Assembly (NCBI GenBank): GCA_013043685.1
Contig: JABDNT010000044.1
Span: forward strand, 18,178 to 82,177
Direction: 5' to 3'
DNA length: 64,000 nucleotides
Origin: Flavobacteriaceae bacterium
GTDB lineage: Bacteria; Bacteroidota; Bacteroidia; Flavobacteriales; Flavobacteriaceae
In this document: piece by piece, positions 43,947 to 52,872 of the stretch
Numbering within the stretch: the stretch's first letter is position 1
Layout of the letters: the number at the start of each line of letters is the position of its first letter
Translations under genes and position numbers: made by a program
Notes under the pieces: model-generated
What the model saw: only the letters and a program-made list of their open reading frames with translations
The model's database searches: none
Told to the model about the DNA's origin: nothing

Positions 43947-44891
43947 ATGAATAGAAAAATTACCACATTGTTATGTTCGGCAGTACTTCTATCATTCTCA
44001 TCTTGTCAAAATACCGAAAAGGGCCTTAGCATGAATAGCGTTGCCCTTATCGGTTCTAAAGAGACTAAGAGCGAGGAAGTAAGAAACCTATCTCAGGAGT
44101 TCAAGGATTATTGGTATGCGGGTGAAGCTGAGATAACTTCATACGCCCTAAAACAAGAACGATACGGCGAATTGCGTGAAGGAACGGCGGTAACTGTATT
44201 CGTTACTGAGGATTTCGTTCCTGAAAAACAGGTTAAAGCGAATCGAACTTCGGATGCGAACATACCTGTTCTTAAGCAAAATTCGACCAAAAAGTTTCGT
44301 ACAGGTATTTATCCCTATTCGATAATGACCAGCACATTTAGTCCAGTTAAAAGCACCGGCCATGCCATAAAAGTGGCTAATTCTGTTCAGGAATGGTGTG
44401 GGCAGGTATATATGCAAATTAACAATCGGGAGGCCTATGAATTTATGGGTCATTCCTACTTCGAGTCAGAAGGAGATCAAAAATTAACGCTGCCAAAAAC
44501 CTGGCTGGAAGATGAATTGTGGAGCCTGGTACGGATCAATCCTGAAGAACTTCCTACAGGGGACTTATTAATACTTCCCTCCATGGAGTCGTTGCGTCTG
44601 AGACATAAAGAGGTGCGGGCCTACGAGGCTGTCGCAAGCCTGAAACAGGGAGATTCCCTTACTACCTACGAGGTCAGGTATCCGAACCTGAAGCGTGACC
44701 TGTTGATCTATTTCAATAGTACATTTCCATTCGAAATCGAAAAATGGGAAGAAACAAATGCTGGATGGGGGAACAAGTCGGAAAGACTCAAAACCTCGGG
44801 AACTCGAATGAAACGTATCAAGAGTGCCTATTGGACGAAAAACAGAAACTCTGACGAATACCTACGTGAAAACTTGGGGTTAAAACCTTAA
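43947..44891 (+). CDS. Lipoprotein of unknown function (often mislabelled Maf)
   Basis: This 314-residue protein has a signal and lipobox (LLCSAVLLSFSSC) and no enzyme motif that I recognise. It is beta-rich with a conserved-looking SIMTSTFSPVKSTGHAIKVANSVQEWCGQVYMQINNREAYEF segment. In databases such proteins next to maf are sometimes called septum formation inhibitor, which I judge to be neighbour transfer. It has no SGSPRR motif. Envelope location is predicted. Confidence 0.7.
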   Translation: MNRKITTLLCSAVLLSFSSCQNTEKGLSMNSVALIGSKETKSEEVRNLSQEFKDYWYAGEAEITSYALKQERYGELREGTAVTVFVTEDFVPEKQVKANRTSDANIPVLKQNSTKKFRTGIYPYSIMTSTFSPVKSTGHAIKVANSVQEWCGQVYMQINNREAYEFMGHSYFESEGDQKLTLPKTWLEDELWSLVRINPEELPTGDLLILPSMESLRLRHKEVRAYEAVASLKQGDSLTTYEVRYPNLKRDLLIYFNSTFPFEIEKWEETNAGWGNKSERLKTSGTRMKRIKSAYWTKNRNSDEYLRENLGLKP

Positions 44892-44899
44892 ATTGGGGC

Positions 44900-45454
44900 A
44901 TGAAAGAATACGTACCCGAATTATTACAGTCTGCCATTATCATCCTGTTTCACGTTATTGTCAGGTGGATTCTGGTGCGGATAATCAGGCGATTTGCTAA
45001 AAGATCGGAAAAAGTTGAACATCGTACCGGCCTAATTGTTAAGTACATTAACCTTGCGATAATTTTCCTGATTATCTTCGGACTTATACTTATTTGGGGA
45101 GTGGAATTCACCGATGTAGGTTGGGTAATGTCTTCAGTATTTGCTGTTATTGGAATCGGATTCTTCGCACAATGGTCCATTCTATCGAATATAACCAGTG
45201 GAATTATTATGTTCTTCACCTTTCCTTATAAAATTGGTGACTTTATTATCATTCATGATAAAGAGTATGATTTTGAAGGAACTATTGATGATATTAAAGG
45301 ATTTCATATTGTGATTAAAACGAAATCGGGAGAAATAATTACCTATCCGAACAGCTTGATGCTTCAGAAAGGGGTCACAGTGATAAAACCAGACGATATC
45401 GATAACTTCCTCAATGAGGAAGATAAAAATGTTAAAGAACACCCAATAGATTAA
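44900..45454 (+). CDS. Small MscS-type mechanosensitive channel
   Basis: This 184-residue membrane protein has three TM helices: residues about 5-25, 48-68 and a Gly-rich pore helix around VFAVIGIGFFAQWSILSNITSGIIMF. A short cytoplasmic beta domain follows (FPYKIGDFIIIHDKEYDFEGTIDDIKGFHIVIKTKSGEIITYPNSLMLQKG) that fits MscS domain 2. It lacks the long C-terminal cage of E. coli MscS, like other short family members. It is probably an osmotic release valve. Confidence 0.85.
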   Translation: MKEYVPELLQSAIIILFHVIVRWILVRIIRRFAKRSEKVEHRTGLIVKYINLAIIFLIIFGLILIWGVEFTDVGWVMSSVFAVIGIGFFAQWSILSNITSGIIMFFTFPYKIGDFIIIHDKEYDFEGTIDDIKGFHIVIKTKSGEIITYPNSLMLQKGVTVIKPDDIDNFLNEEDKNVKEHPID

Positions 45455-45473
45455 TGGGCTTTTTCATTTTGGG

Positions 45474-45481
45474 TATCTTTG
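45474..45481 (+). promoter_or_regulatory. TAnnTTTG promoter element
   Basis: TATCTTTG, 25 bp before the PIG-L start. Confidence 0.55.
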
Positions 45482-45505
45482 GTTCATTCTGATTAACCCA
45501 ACTCA

Positions 45506-47998
45506 ATGATGCGAAATAACTTCATTACGTTTCTCCTCCTCAGCCTGTTTACAATTGTCTCGCTGGCTCAGAAACCAACAAAACCAACATCTTCCGAAAT
45601 ATACCATAACCTTCAGAAATTAAATTTTCTGGGCTCAGCTCTATATGTAGCGGCACACCCGGATGATGAAAACACCAGGCTTATTTCATGGCTCTCAAAT
45701 GATGTAAAAGCGAGGACAGCGTACCTCTCTATGACACGGGGAGATGGCGGTCAGAACCTTATCGGTCCGGAAATTCGGGAATTATTAGGAGTTATCCGCA
45801 CCCAGGAACTACTTGCCGCCCGCAGGACGGATGGTGGCGAACAGTTTTTCACCCGCGCGATCGATTTTGGTTATTCAAAACATTCAGATGAAACCCTGGC
45901 CATATGGAACAAAGATGAAGTGCTTAAAGATGTGGTGCGAGCTATACGGAAGTTCAAGCCTGATGTAATCATTAATAGGTTCGATCACCGAACGCCGGGA
46001 AGCACACACGGACATCATACATCTTCCGCTATTTTGAGTTTTGAGGCCTTTGATATTGTTGGCGACAAGACCAGTTACCCGGATCTTGCAGAGCAGTATG
46101 GCATTTGGCAACCCAGGCGACTTTTCTGGAATAACTACTGGTCCTTTTATAACGATCCGAAACGATATGAAAATGCCGATATGACCAATATTGTCGCTCT
46201 AAATACCGGTACATTTTACCAGGCACTGGGGTTGTCGAACGGAGAAATTGCCTCCTTAAGCCGAAGTATGCATAAATCCCAGGGATTCGGAAGTACGGGC
46301 CGACGCGGTGAGCAAATGGAATGGCTGGAATTCCTGAAAGGAGACCTTCCGAAGGAAAAGACCAATCTATTCGAAGGAATTAATACTACCTGGTCCCGGG
46401 TAGAAGGTGGAGAAGCTATCGGGGCAATATTAAAGCCACTGGAATCGAATTTTAATTTCGAAGATCCTTCAGCTATGTTACCCTCATTACTGCATGCCTA
46501 TGAAATGGTGAAGATGCTTAAGGATGACCACTGGCGGGAGATCAAATTAAAGCAATTGAAGAAACTCATCCTGGATTGTGGTGGAATATTCCTGGAAGTG
46601 GTTGCTAATACTAACACGGTCAATCCTAATGGAAGTTATGAGGTCACTATAGAAGCAATCAACAGGTCCGATTATCCTGTGAGTCTGCGATCGATAGTGC
46701 TACCCTCGGGAAAAATATTGATGAATGAAATTACGAATCTTAAGCCTAATGATGGTTTCAATTTTAAAGCGACTGTTGTAACGGAGAAATCCAGTACTTC
46801 CGCACCCTATTGGCTAAAGGAGAAAGGAACCCTGGGAATGTATGAAGCGGCTTCAGATATGATAGGAGTACCGGAAACACCAGTTCCTGAACAATTTGTC
46901 TTCAACCTCACAATGGGTAGATCACAACTTTCTGTGGTAAGAGATGCAGTGTATAAATACAACGATCCCGTAAAAGGTGAGGTATATCAGCCAATGGAAA
47001 TACTGCCGGAGGTTACTACCAGTATACCTGAAAAGGTGCTCATTTTTCCAGATAACAAACCGAAAGAAGTACCGGTTAGAATTGTCGCCGGGCGTGACAG
47101 TATAAATGGAATGGTACAACTGAATCATCCGCAAGGATGGACCGTTTCCCCCGGACAACACACCTTCGAACTTCCCAAAAAAGGAGAGGCTACTACGGTA
47201 CTGTTTTCGGTAACACCACCCAGGAATCAAAGTGAAGGTTATCTAAGGCCACTGGCCAGTTTCGGCAGCAGGTTCTTCGATAAGGAATTGGTAACTATCG
47301 ATTATGAGCATATACCGTATCAGCGCGTATTAATGCCTTCGGAAGCCAAGGCGGTGCGTATTGATATCGAGAAAAGAGGTCAGCGAATAGGGTATATCGA
47401 TGGCGCCGGGGATGCGATACCAGAGAGTTTGGAATATATAGGTTATGAAGTGATCACTCTTGATCCAGCAGATATAACCTCCGAAAAAATTCAAAACCTT
47501 GACGCCATAGTGGTTGGAATCAGGGCTTATAATACCATTCCTCAACTTGGCTTCAAGCAGGATATACTGATGGAATACGTTAAAAACGGGGGTGTCATGC
47601 TGGTTCAGTATAACACAAATAGAAGATTGGTGACCGATAAACTGGCGCCCTACCCGTTGGAATTATCCAGAGACCGGGTAACTGATGAGAATTCAACAGT
47701 GAGCATTCTCGCTCCAAATCACCCTGTCCTCTCAAAACCGAACAAAATTACCCAGGCCGATTTCCAGGGTTGGGTCCAGGAACGCGGTTTATACTTTCCG
47801 AATAATTGGGACAAAGCTTTTACACCTATCCTGGGTATGAATGATGAAAATTACCCCGAGACCAGGGGATCCCTGCTCGTGGCCGAATATGGCGACGGTT
47901 ACTACGTATATACGGGACTGAGTTTTTTCAGGGAATTACCTGCAGGAGTATCGGGAGCTTACCGATTGTTTGCTAACTTGTTGTCATTAGGAAATTAA
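45506..47998 (+). CDS. Secreted PIG-L/LmbE deacetylase-like protein
   Basis: This 830-residue protein has a signal peptide (FITFLLLSLFTIVSLAQ) and a PIG-L zinc deacetylase domain over about residues 30-250. Ligands are in AAHPDDENTR and a later HRTPGSTHGHH. A long middle region of beta-sandwich domains follows. A C-terminal domain (GYIDGAGDAIPESLEYIGYEVITLDPADI, GGVMLVQYNT) resembles a ThuA/GATase-like fold. It likely removes acetyl groups from GlcNAc-type glycans outside the cytoplasm (inference). ATG at 45509 is an alternative. The symporter genes follow directly, so it may feed the transported product. Confidence 0.85.
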   Translation: MMRNNFITFLLLSLFTIVSLAQKPTKPTSSEIYHNLQKLNFLGSALYVAAHPDDENTRLISWLSNDVKARTAYLSMTRGDGGQNLIGPEIRELLGVIRTQELLAARRTDGGEQFFTRAIDFGYSKHSDETLAIWNKDEVLKDVVRAIRKFKPDVIINRFDHRTPGSTHGHHTSSAILSFEAFDIVGDKTSYPDLAEQYGIWQPRRLFWNNYWSFYNDPKRYENADMTNIVALNTGTFYQALGLSNGEIASLSRSMHKSQGFGSTGRRGEQMEWLEFLKGDLPKEKTNLFEGINTTWSRVEGGEAIGAILKPLESNFNFEDPSAMLPSLLHAYEMVKMLKDDHWREIKLKQLKKLILDCGGIFLEVVANTNTVNPNGSYEVTIEAINRSDYPVSLRSIVLPSGKILMNEITNLKPNDGFNFKATVVTEKSSTSAPYWLKEKGTLGMYEAASDMIGVPETPVPEQFVFNLTMGRSQLSVVRDAVYKYNDPVKGEVYQPMEILPEVTTSIPEKVLIFPDNKPKEVPVRIVAGRDSINGMVQLNHPQGWTVSPGQHTFELPKKGEATTVLFSVTPPRNQSEGYLRPLASFGSRFFDKELVTIDYEHIPYQRVLMPSEAKAVRIDIEKRGQRIGYIDGAGDAIPESLEYIGYEVITLDPADITSEKIQNLDAIVVGIRAYNTIPQLGFKQDILMEYVKNGGVMLVQYNTNRRLVTDKLAPYPLELSRDRVTDENSTVSILAPNHPVLSKPNKITQADFQGWVQERGLYFPNNWDKAFTPILGMNDENYPETRGSLLVAEYGDGYYVYTGLSFFRELPAGVSGAYRLFANLLSLGN

Positions 47999-47999
47999 A

Positions 48000-48107
48000 A
48001 TGGAGGAAAAGCAAAAATTTACCTGGAAATGGAGCTATACATTGCTCTTGCTACTTAATGCAGTATATATTATTCTCTTTTATTATTTAATGAAAAGTTA
48101 TATCTGA
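48000..48107 (+). CDS. 35-residue single-pass membrane peptide
   Basis: This small ORF begins with MEEKQKFTWKW and is followed by one TM helix (SYTLLLLLNAVYIILFYYLM) and ends KSYI. It starts two bases after the PIG-L stop and its TGA overlaps the ATG of the symporter by one base (TGATG), the classic sign of translational coupling. It is probably a small accessory subunit of the symporter or PIG-L operon. No family recognised. The coordinates and reading frame are seen directly; the function is a guess. Confidence 0.6.
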   Translation: MEEKQKFTWKWSYTLLLLLNAVYIILFYYLMKSYI

Positions 48108-49831
48108 TGAGATTCGATAACCTGGGGCAAATAGACTGGATCGTTCTCATTGGGACTTTATTATTTATTGTACTCTACGGAACTTATAAAGCAAGGGGCA
48201 GTAGGAATGTAGAAGATTACCTAAAAGGCGGTAGTCAGGCGCGATGGTGGACTATCGGACTTAGTGTAATGGCAACACAGGCCAGTGCCATTACCTTTTT
48301 ATCCACACCCGGACAGGCATTTCATGACGGAATGGGGTTTGTTCAGTTTTACTTCGGACTCCCTATCGCTATGGTGGTGATCTGCCTTGTATTTATTCCT
48401 ATCTATCACAAACTAAAAGTTTTTACCGCTTACGAATACCTGGAGACCCGTTTCGATCTTAAGACCAGAACCCTAACTGCAGTCCTGTTTCTCATTCAGC
48501 GCGGGCTCGCGGCAGGCATAACCATCTTTGCTCCGGCCATAATCCTGTCTGCCGTGCTGGAATGGAATCTTATCTACCTGAATATAATAATCGGTGTATT
48601 GGTAATTATCTACACGGTTAGTGGGGGTACAAAGGCCGTGAGCGTCACCCAAAAGCAACAAATGGCCGTGATCATGGGGGGAATGTTTATTGCCTTTCTT
48701 ATTATTCTGAATTATTTACCGCTCGACATTTCCTTCGATAAAGCATTGGATATTGCCGGCGCGAACGGCAAAATGGAGATATTGGATTTTTCATTCGATT
48801 TTGAGAACCGGTATACAGTTTGGAGCGGTCTCATTGGAGGAAGTTTCCTCGCACTCTCCTACTTCGGAACAGATCAAAGCCAGGTGCAGCGTTATCTTTC
48901 AGGGCGTTCCGTTAAACAAAGTCAGATGGGCCTTATTATGAATGGAGTGCTTAAAGTTCCCCTGCAGTTCTTTATTCTATTAATAGGGGTTATGGTGTTT
49001 GTGTTCTACCAGTTCAACTCCTCTCCCCTGCATTTCAACCCTGCCGGTGTGAAGGATGTGATGAATTCGGAATATGCCGTTGAATACCAAGCCCTTGAAG
49101 ACCATAAACGACTCGTTGAAAATGACCTTAGAGTTAAGCAAATTGCCTATGCCCGAGCCGAGGATCCCACCGATGAGAAAACACTTAAAGCGGAAATCGT
49201 ACAATTAAATCGTGCAGAAGACTCTCTTAGATCACAAAGCAGGGTGCTTATTAAAAAGGCCAATCCAAATGCAGAGACGAACGACAAAGATTATGTATTT
49301 ATTCATTTTATACTGAATACGCTACCCAAAGGGCTAATCGGGCTGCTGCTGGCGGTCATACTGAGCGCGGCTATGTCTTCCACAGCTTCCGAATTGAACG
49401 CCCTGGGATCTACAACCGCCATAGATCTATACCGGCGTAATACGCCTGGGCAAACAGAGCGACATTATCTTAAAGCATCAAGATGGTTTACTTTGCTCTG
49501 GGGTATCATTGCCATCTGTATAGCCAGTATAGCAGACTTATTCGACAATCTTATCCAGCTTGTAAATATTATAGGATCTATTTTCTACGGAAATATTTTA
49601 GGGGTCTTTTTGCTTGCTTTTTTCTTCCGATATGTGAAAGGAACCCAGGTATTTATAGCGGCGTTGATCAACCAGGCACTTGTTATCGGATTGTTCTTCC
49701 TCGATGTATACGAAGTAATTAACTTACCTTACTTATGGCTCAATTTCGTGGGTTGTCTGTCTGTTATGCTGATTGCATATATCCTGCAACTTTTGAAAAA
49801 TAATTCCCGCGGGAATACTGTAACCGTATAA
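48107..49831 (+). CDS. Sodium:solute symporter (SSS family)
   Basis: This 574-residue transporter has about 13 or 14 TM helices and the SSS landmarks GLSVMATQASAITFLSTPGQ (TM1 region), SGGTKAVSVTQKQQ and AMSSTASELNALGSTTAIDLYRR. Between residues about 320 and 400 there is a hydrophilic helical insertion (ALEDHKRLVENDLRVKQIAYARAEDP, LNRAEDSLRSQSRVLIKKA), probably a cytoplasmic coiled coil and longer than usual. Substrate could be a sugar, sialic acid or similar, consistent with the adjacent PIG-L deacetylase, but this is inferred. A minus-strand terminator follows. Confidence 0.88.
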   Translation: MRFDNLGQIDWIVLIGTLLFIVLYGTYKARGSRNVEDYLKGGSQARWWTIGLSVMATQASAITFLSTPGQAFHDGMGFVQFYFGLPIAMVVICLVFIPIYHKLKVFTAYEYLETRFDLKTRTLTAVLFLIQRGLAAGITIFAPAIILSAVLEWNLIYLNIIIGVLVIIYTVSGGTKAVSVTQKQQMAVIMGGMFIAFLIILNYLPLDISFDKALDIAGANGKMEILDFSFDFENRYTVWSGLIGGSFLALSYFGTDQSQVQRYLSGRSVKQSQMGLIMNGVLKVPLQFFILLIGVMVFVFYQFNSSPLHFNPAGVKDVMNSEYAVEYQALEDHKRLVENDLRVKQIAYARAEDPTDEKTLKAEIVQLNRAEDSLRSQSRVLIKKANPNAETNDKDYVFIHFILNTLPKGLIGLLLAVILSAAMSSTASELNALGSTTAIDLYRRNTPGQTERHYLKASRWFTLLWGIIAICIASIADLFDNLIQLVNIIGSIFYGNILGVFLLAFFFRYVKGTQVFIAALINQALVIGLFFLDVYEVINLPYLWLNFVGCLSVMLIAYILQLLKNNSRGNTVTV

Positions 49832-49855
49832 AAAAAGGAGCGGTTTCCCGCTCCT
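49831..49855 (-). terminator. Terminator of the small secreted gene
   Basis: AGGAGCGG (49836-49843) pairs with CCGCTCCT (49848-49855) around TTTC. Read on the minus strand it is followed by a T-run. Confidence 0.75.
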
Positions 49856-49880
49856 CTAACATAATTGAAAATTAACCGGT

Positions 49881-50228
49881 CTATCTCTCGATGCCGGCTT
49901 TAACGATGTGGGTTGTTTTGTTCCCGCTGTCCGTTACAAACGTAAATTTATAATTTCCCTTGAGCGCCGAATTGAAGTCGAATCGTCTTCCAAGGCTAGC
50001 CTCGTTTCCTAATTTTTCTTTGAAAACCAGTTCACCATTCGGATTATAGATATAAAGAGTGTAGCTGTAATTTTCAGTATTAAGAATTGAGACATCAACC
50101 TGTCGGTTTTCTTCTTTCGTAATGGTCACATCGCCGTTGTTCACCGCAATAATTTTTTCGTTGTTTGCATAAGCCGATACGCTTACTACTAACAGTCCTG
50201 CCAATAAAATTCTTTTAATTGTTTTCAT
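49881..50228 (-). CDS. Small secreted beta-sandwich protein
   Basis: This 115-residue protein has a signal peptide (MKTIKRILLAGLLVVSVSAYA) and a single beta-rich domain (NTENYSYTLYIYNPNGELVFKEKLGNEASLGRRFDFNSALKGNYKFTFVT) similar to C-terminal Ig-like/T9SS-type modules, but it has no sorting-signal end that I can confirm. It is divergent from the AraC gene across a 190-bp region holding a strong inverted repeat. Function unknown. Confidence 0.75.
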   Translation of the reverse strand: MKTIKRILLAGLLVVSVSAYANNEKIIAVNNGDVTITKEENRQVDVSILNTENYSYTLYIYNPNGELVFKEKLGNEASLGRRFDFNSALKGNYKFTFVTDSGNKTTHIVKAGIER

Positions 50229-50308
50229 AACATAAAGTTTTAAAATTCAACATTACAAAAATGCGATCGTAACAGGATGTACACATCCACTTCACTAGCT
50301 AATAAATA

Positions 50309-50360
50309 TGGTATTTTAACCCACTCTCATTATTAAGAAAACGTTAAGGTTAAAATACCA
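50309..50360. promoter_or_regulatory. Perfect 13-bp inverted repeat, candidate operator
   Basis: TGGTATTTTAACC (50309-50321) and GGTTAAAATACCA (50348-50360) are exact complements, separated by 26 bases. The right arm abuts the -33 region of the AraC promoter (TAAATTTG at 50372-50379). It fits either a looping operator for a dimeric regulator or an RNA hairpin. Confidence 0.65.
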
Positions 50361-50371
50361 CATAATTTGGC

Positions 50372-50379
50372 TAAATTTG
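50372..50379 (+). promoter_or_regulatory. TAnnTTTG promoter of the AraC gene
   Basis: TAAATTTG with a TTA at 50350-50352, 19 bases upstream, overlapping the inverted repeat. Confidence 0.55.
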
Positions 50380-50423
50380 CATAGTAATAATCGCCTTGGC
50401 AAGCGTATTTTCATCCTGTGAAG

Positions 50424-51293
50424 ATGAGTAAAGACCCCGTATTAGAATCTATATCACCGAAATTTGGAAGTTCGCTGAAGATCCATAATTATTTAGGTGC
50501 TGCCAATGACCATGCCCCTACATGGCATTTTCATCCTGAAATGGAAATCGCTTTTATAAATGGTGGTAGCGGAAAAAGGCATATAGGGAATCATGTTTCG
50601 TACTATAATAATGGTGACCTGATATTTATAGGTGCTAATTTGCCGCATTTCGGATTTACGGATAGCCTGACCGGAAATAAAAGTGAGGTGGTTATCCAGG
50701 CTAAAGAAGATTTTCTAGGTTCTCAATTCTTAGATATTCCTGAAATGCAACAGATAAAACAATTGTTGTACAGGAGCAAACAGGGAATCGTATTCCACGA
50801 AGGGGTTCGAAATAAAATCGGGCCACAGATAGAAGCGTTACTGGAGCTTCCTAGTTTTGAACAATTACTTGCCTTTCTGAATATCCTAAAACAGTTAGCC
50901 GAAACGGAAGATTATACCTTACTGAACGTTGAAAAGGTTATTCTCGAATCGAAACCTCAGGATACGAAACGTATGGATATTATTTTCTCATTCGTTAGCC
51001 AGGAGTTCACCCGCTCAATTTCACTTTCGGAAATTGCGGATAAAGTAAGTATGACCGAGCAGGCTTTTAGCCGATATTTCAAAAAGAAAACAGGGAAAAC
51101 ATTTACGCAATTCGTGAATGAGTACCGGCTGGTGCATGCTTCCAAACTGCTAAGTGAGCAACATCTCAGCATCACCGATATCTGTTATGCCAGCGGATTT
51201 AATAATTTCTCCCATTTCAATAAGAGTTTCAAAACGTTCACCGGCAAAAGCCCGTCAAAGTTTCGGGACCAATTCAAAAATGTAGTGGAATAA
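50424..51293 (+). CDS. AraC-family transcriptional regulator with cupin domain
   Basis: This 289-residue regulator starts at ATG 50424; a GTG at 50418 is an alternative. The N-terminal cupin ligand domain has HAPTWHFHPEMEIAFINGGSG and a second half with GDLIFIGANLPHF. The C-terminal pair of helix-turn-helix motifs is SLSEIADKVSMTEQAFSRYFKKKTGKTFTQFVNEYR and LSITDICYASGFNNFSHFNKSFKTFTGKSPSKFR. Cupin-AraC proteins bind a small molecule, often a sugar. The inverted repeat in its own promoter suggests autoregulation. Confidence 0.9.
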   Translation: MSKDPVLESISPKFGSSLKIHNYLGAANDHAPTWHFHPEMEIAFINGGSGKRHIGNHVSYYNNGDLIFIGANLPHFGFTDSLTGNKSEVVIQAKEDFLGSQFLDIPEMQQIKQLLYRSKQGIVFHEGVRNKIGPQIEALLELPSFEQLLAFLNILKQLAETEDYTLLNVEKVILESKPQDTKRMDIIFSFVSQEFTRSISLSEIADKVSMTEQAFSRYFKKKTGKTFTQFVNEYRLVHASKLLSEQHLSITDICYASGFNNFSHFNKSFKTFTGKSPSKFRDQFKNVVE

Positions 51294-51323
51294 AAAAGCC
51301 TTCAGGAAACAACTGAAGGCTTT
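51292..51323. terminator. Bidirectional terminator
   Basis: AAAGCCTTCAG (51295-51305) pairs with CTGAAGGCTTT (51313-51323). The minus-strand side has the better T-run, so it mainly ends the DUF2911 gene. Confidence 0.8.
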
Positions 51324-51346
51324 ATAAGTTTAAATATTAAGACGAC

Positions 51347-52192
51347 TTACATCGCGCCCCATTCTTTTAAGCTCTTTTTGTTCAATGCCACATAATCACT
51401 ATTACCTGCTTTCTCCGCAAGCTCTAATGATTTCCTGGCAGCTTTCACAGCACCTTCCTTATCACCGGATTTGGCGTAAATAAGAGACTGTTGCCTGTGA
51501 TACCAAAATGCAGGCTGCTCTCGCAATTCAATGGCTTTATCGATCCACATCTTTGCTTTATTGATATCTTTTCCGGCTTCCATATAGTATACCGCGGCCG
51601 AATAATAATCATTTGAAGAAGGACCCGCCATCACTTTATCGATGCTCGCAGATACTTGCTTATCGGTAAAGAACTGGATAGGAACGCCCACATAGGTATT
51701 CTCCCAGGTCATTCCAAGATCGGCAGAATTGTTAGTGATGTTGTCTATGCTCATGGTAAAAGTCTGCACTTCTACAGGCACTGCATACACTTTCGCCATG
51801 ACCTTTGATGCGACTTTACTTTCATCCCATTCTTCCGGGGTACCCCAGTTACTGGCATCTGAATAGAAATATACCTCCCAATTCTGAGTTCCTGGTTTGG
51901 TGAATACAGCATAGGTACCAGCTTCCAGTATCTTTGTTCCTACCTGTACGGCATTGCTAAACGTAATCTTAGTGTTTGCATTGGCACCTGTACGCCATAA
52001 TTTATCGTAAGGAACGAGTCCACCATAGATGGTTCTTCCCTTCATTGATGGTCTTGAATACTCCAGGGTAACATCCGTAAGACCTACCTTTTGTTCAAGC
52101 TTCTGAAACGGACTCGGTGCTGGTGTTTGCATTTGCGCCTGAGCCGTAAATCCAAGCGTTACAGCGCAAACGAGTAATAGTAATTTTTTCAT
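51347..52192 (-). CDS. DUF2911 protein with TPR-like C-terminus
   Basis: This 281-residue protein has a signal peptide (MKKLLLLVCAVTLGFTAQAQ) and the DUF2911 core, SRPSMKGRTIYGGLVPYDKLWRTGANANTKI. The C-terminal 90 residues are helical, of tetratricopeptide type (KAKMWIDKAIELREQPAFWYHRQQSLIYAKSGDKEGAVKAARKSLELAEK). It is exported and of unknown function. It is divergent from the SRPBCC gene. Confidence 0.88.
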   Translation of the reverse strand: MKKLLLLVCAVTLGFTAQAQMQTPAPSPFQKLEQKVGLTDVTLEYSRPSMKGRTIYGGLVPYDKLWRTGANANTKITFSNAVQVGTKILEAGTYAVFTKPGTQNWEVYFYSDASNWGTPEEWDESKVASKVMAKVYAVPVEVQTFTMSIDNITNNSADLGMTWENTYVGVPIQFFTDKQVSASIDKVMAGPSSNDYYSAAVYYMEAGKDINKAKMWIDKAIELREQPAFWYHRQQSLIYAKSGDKEGAVKAARKSLELAEKAGNSDYVALNKKSLKEWGAM

Positions 52193-52316
52193 TGTGAAGT
52201 GTGTTATTGGTTTGTTACGAAATTACGATTTGCCCGGCACCCAAACAGTTAATAAAACCTTAAAAGAGTTAAAACAAATCCAAGTGTTCCCGGCCTTAAA
52301 CCCAGCGCGATAAGAA

Positions 52317-52376
52317 TAACAATTGTTAAACTTTTCTATATCACAATTATTGTTTAACATTTTAAACATAATTTTG
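52317..52376 (+). promoter_or_regulatory. Palindrome-rich promoter of the photolyase operon
   Basis: The palindrome TAACAATTGTTA (52317-52328) is followed by GTTTAA-CATT-TTAAAC (52352-52367) and TAATTTTG (52369-52376) as the -7 element, about 31 bp before the ATG at 52407. The inverted repeat lies exactly in the -33/-7 spacer, as expected for MerR-type regulators that twist the spacer. The regulator gene is not in this window. Confidence 0.55.
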
Positions 52377-52406
52377 AACATTAATTATAAGGACCTTTAG
52401 AGTTTT

Positions 52407-52871
52407 ATGAAAATTTATACCCTTAAAGCCATTCAAAACCTGCCGATATCACGGCAACAAGCCTGGGAATTTCTTTCAGATCCAAAGAATTTGAAAGTGA
52501 TAACCCCGGATTATATGGGGTTTAACATCTTGTCTGGTGCAGATCGTCCCATGTATGCCGGTCAGATCATTCAATATATAGTTACTCCTGTACTGGGTAT
52601 AAAGACGAAATGGGTAACCGAGATCACGCATGTAAAGGAAGGCAGCTATTTTGTGGATGAACAGCGATTCGGTCCTTATTCGTTGTGGCATCATAAACAT
52701 TTTATCAAGGAAATTGATGGTGGTGTCGAAATGGAAGATATTATCGACTACAAGGTTCCCTTCGGAATAATTGGTCAATGGGTTCACCCCTTTCTTGTAA
52801 AGCCAAAGTTGAATCAGATATTTGAATACCGACAAAAAAAATTAATTGAACTTTTCGGAGAGTATAAATAA
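52407..52871 (+). CDS. SRPBCC ligand-binding protein
   Basis: This 154-residue START/SRPBCC-fold protein begins with LPISRQQAWEFLSDPKNLKVITPDYMGFNIL, typical of the polyketide cyclase-like group, and contains VDEQRFGPYSLWHHKHFI. It is the first gene of the unit with an SDR and photolyase. Similar trios occur in Bacteroidota near light-responsive regulators. The ligand is unknown. Confidence 0.85.
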   Translation: MKIYTLKAIQNLPISRQQAWEFLSDPKNLKVITPDYMGFNILSGADRPMYAGQIIQYIVTPVLGIKTKWVTEITHVKEGSYFVDEQRFGPYSLWHHKHFIKEIDGGVEMEDIIDYKVPFGIIGQWVHPFLVKPKLNQIFEYRQKKLIELFGEYK

Positions 52872-52872
52872 T

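Noticed and set aside
44900..45454. Truncated MscS channel
   Set aside because: The short length without the C-terminal cage is common among small MscS-family proteins, so truncation need not be assumed.
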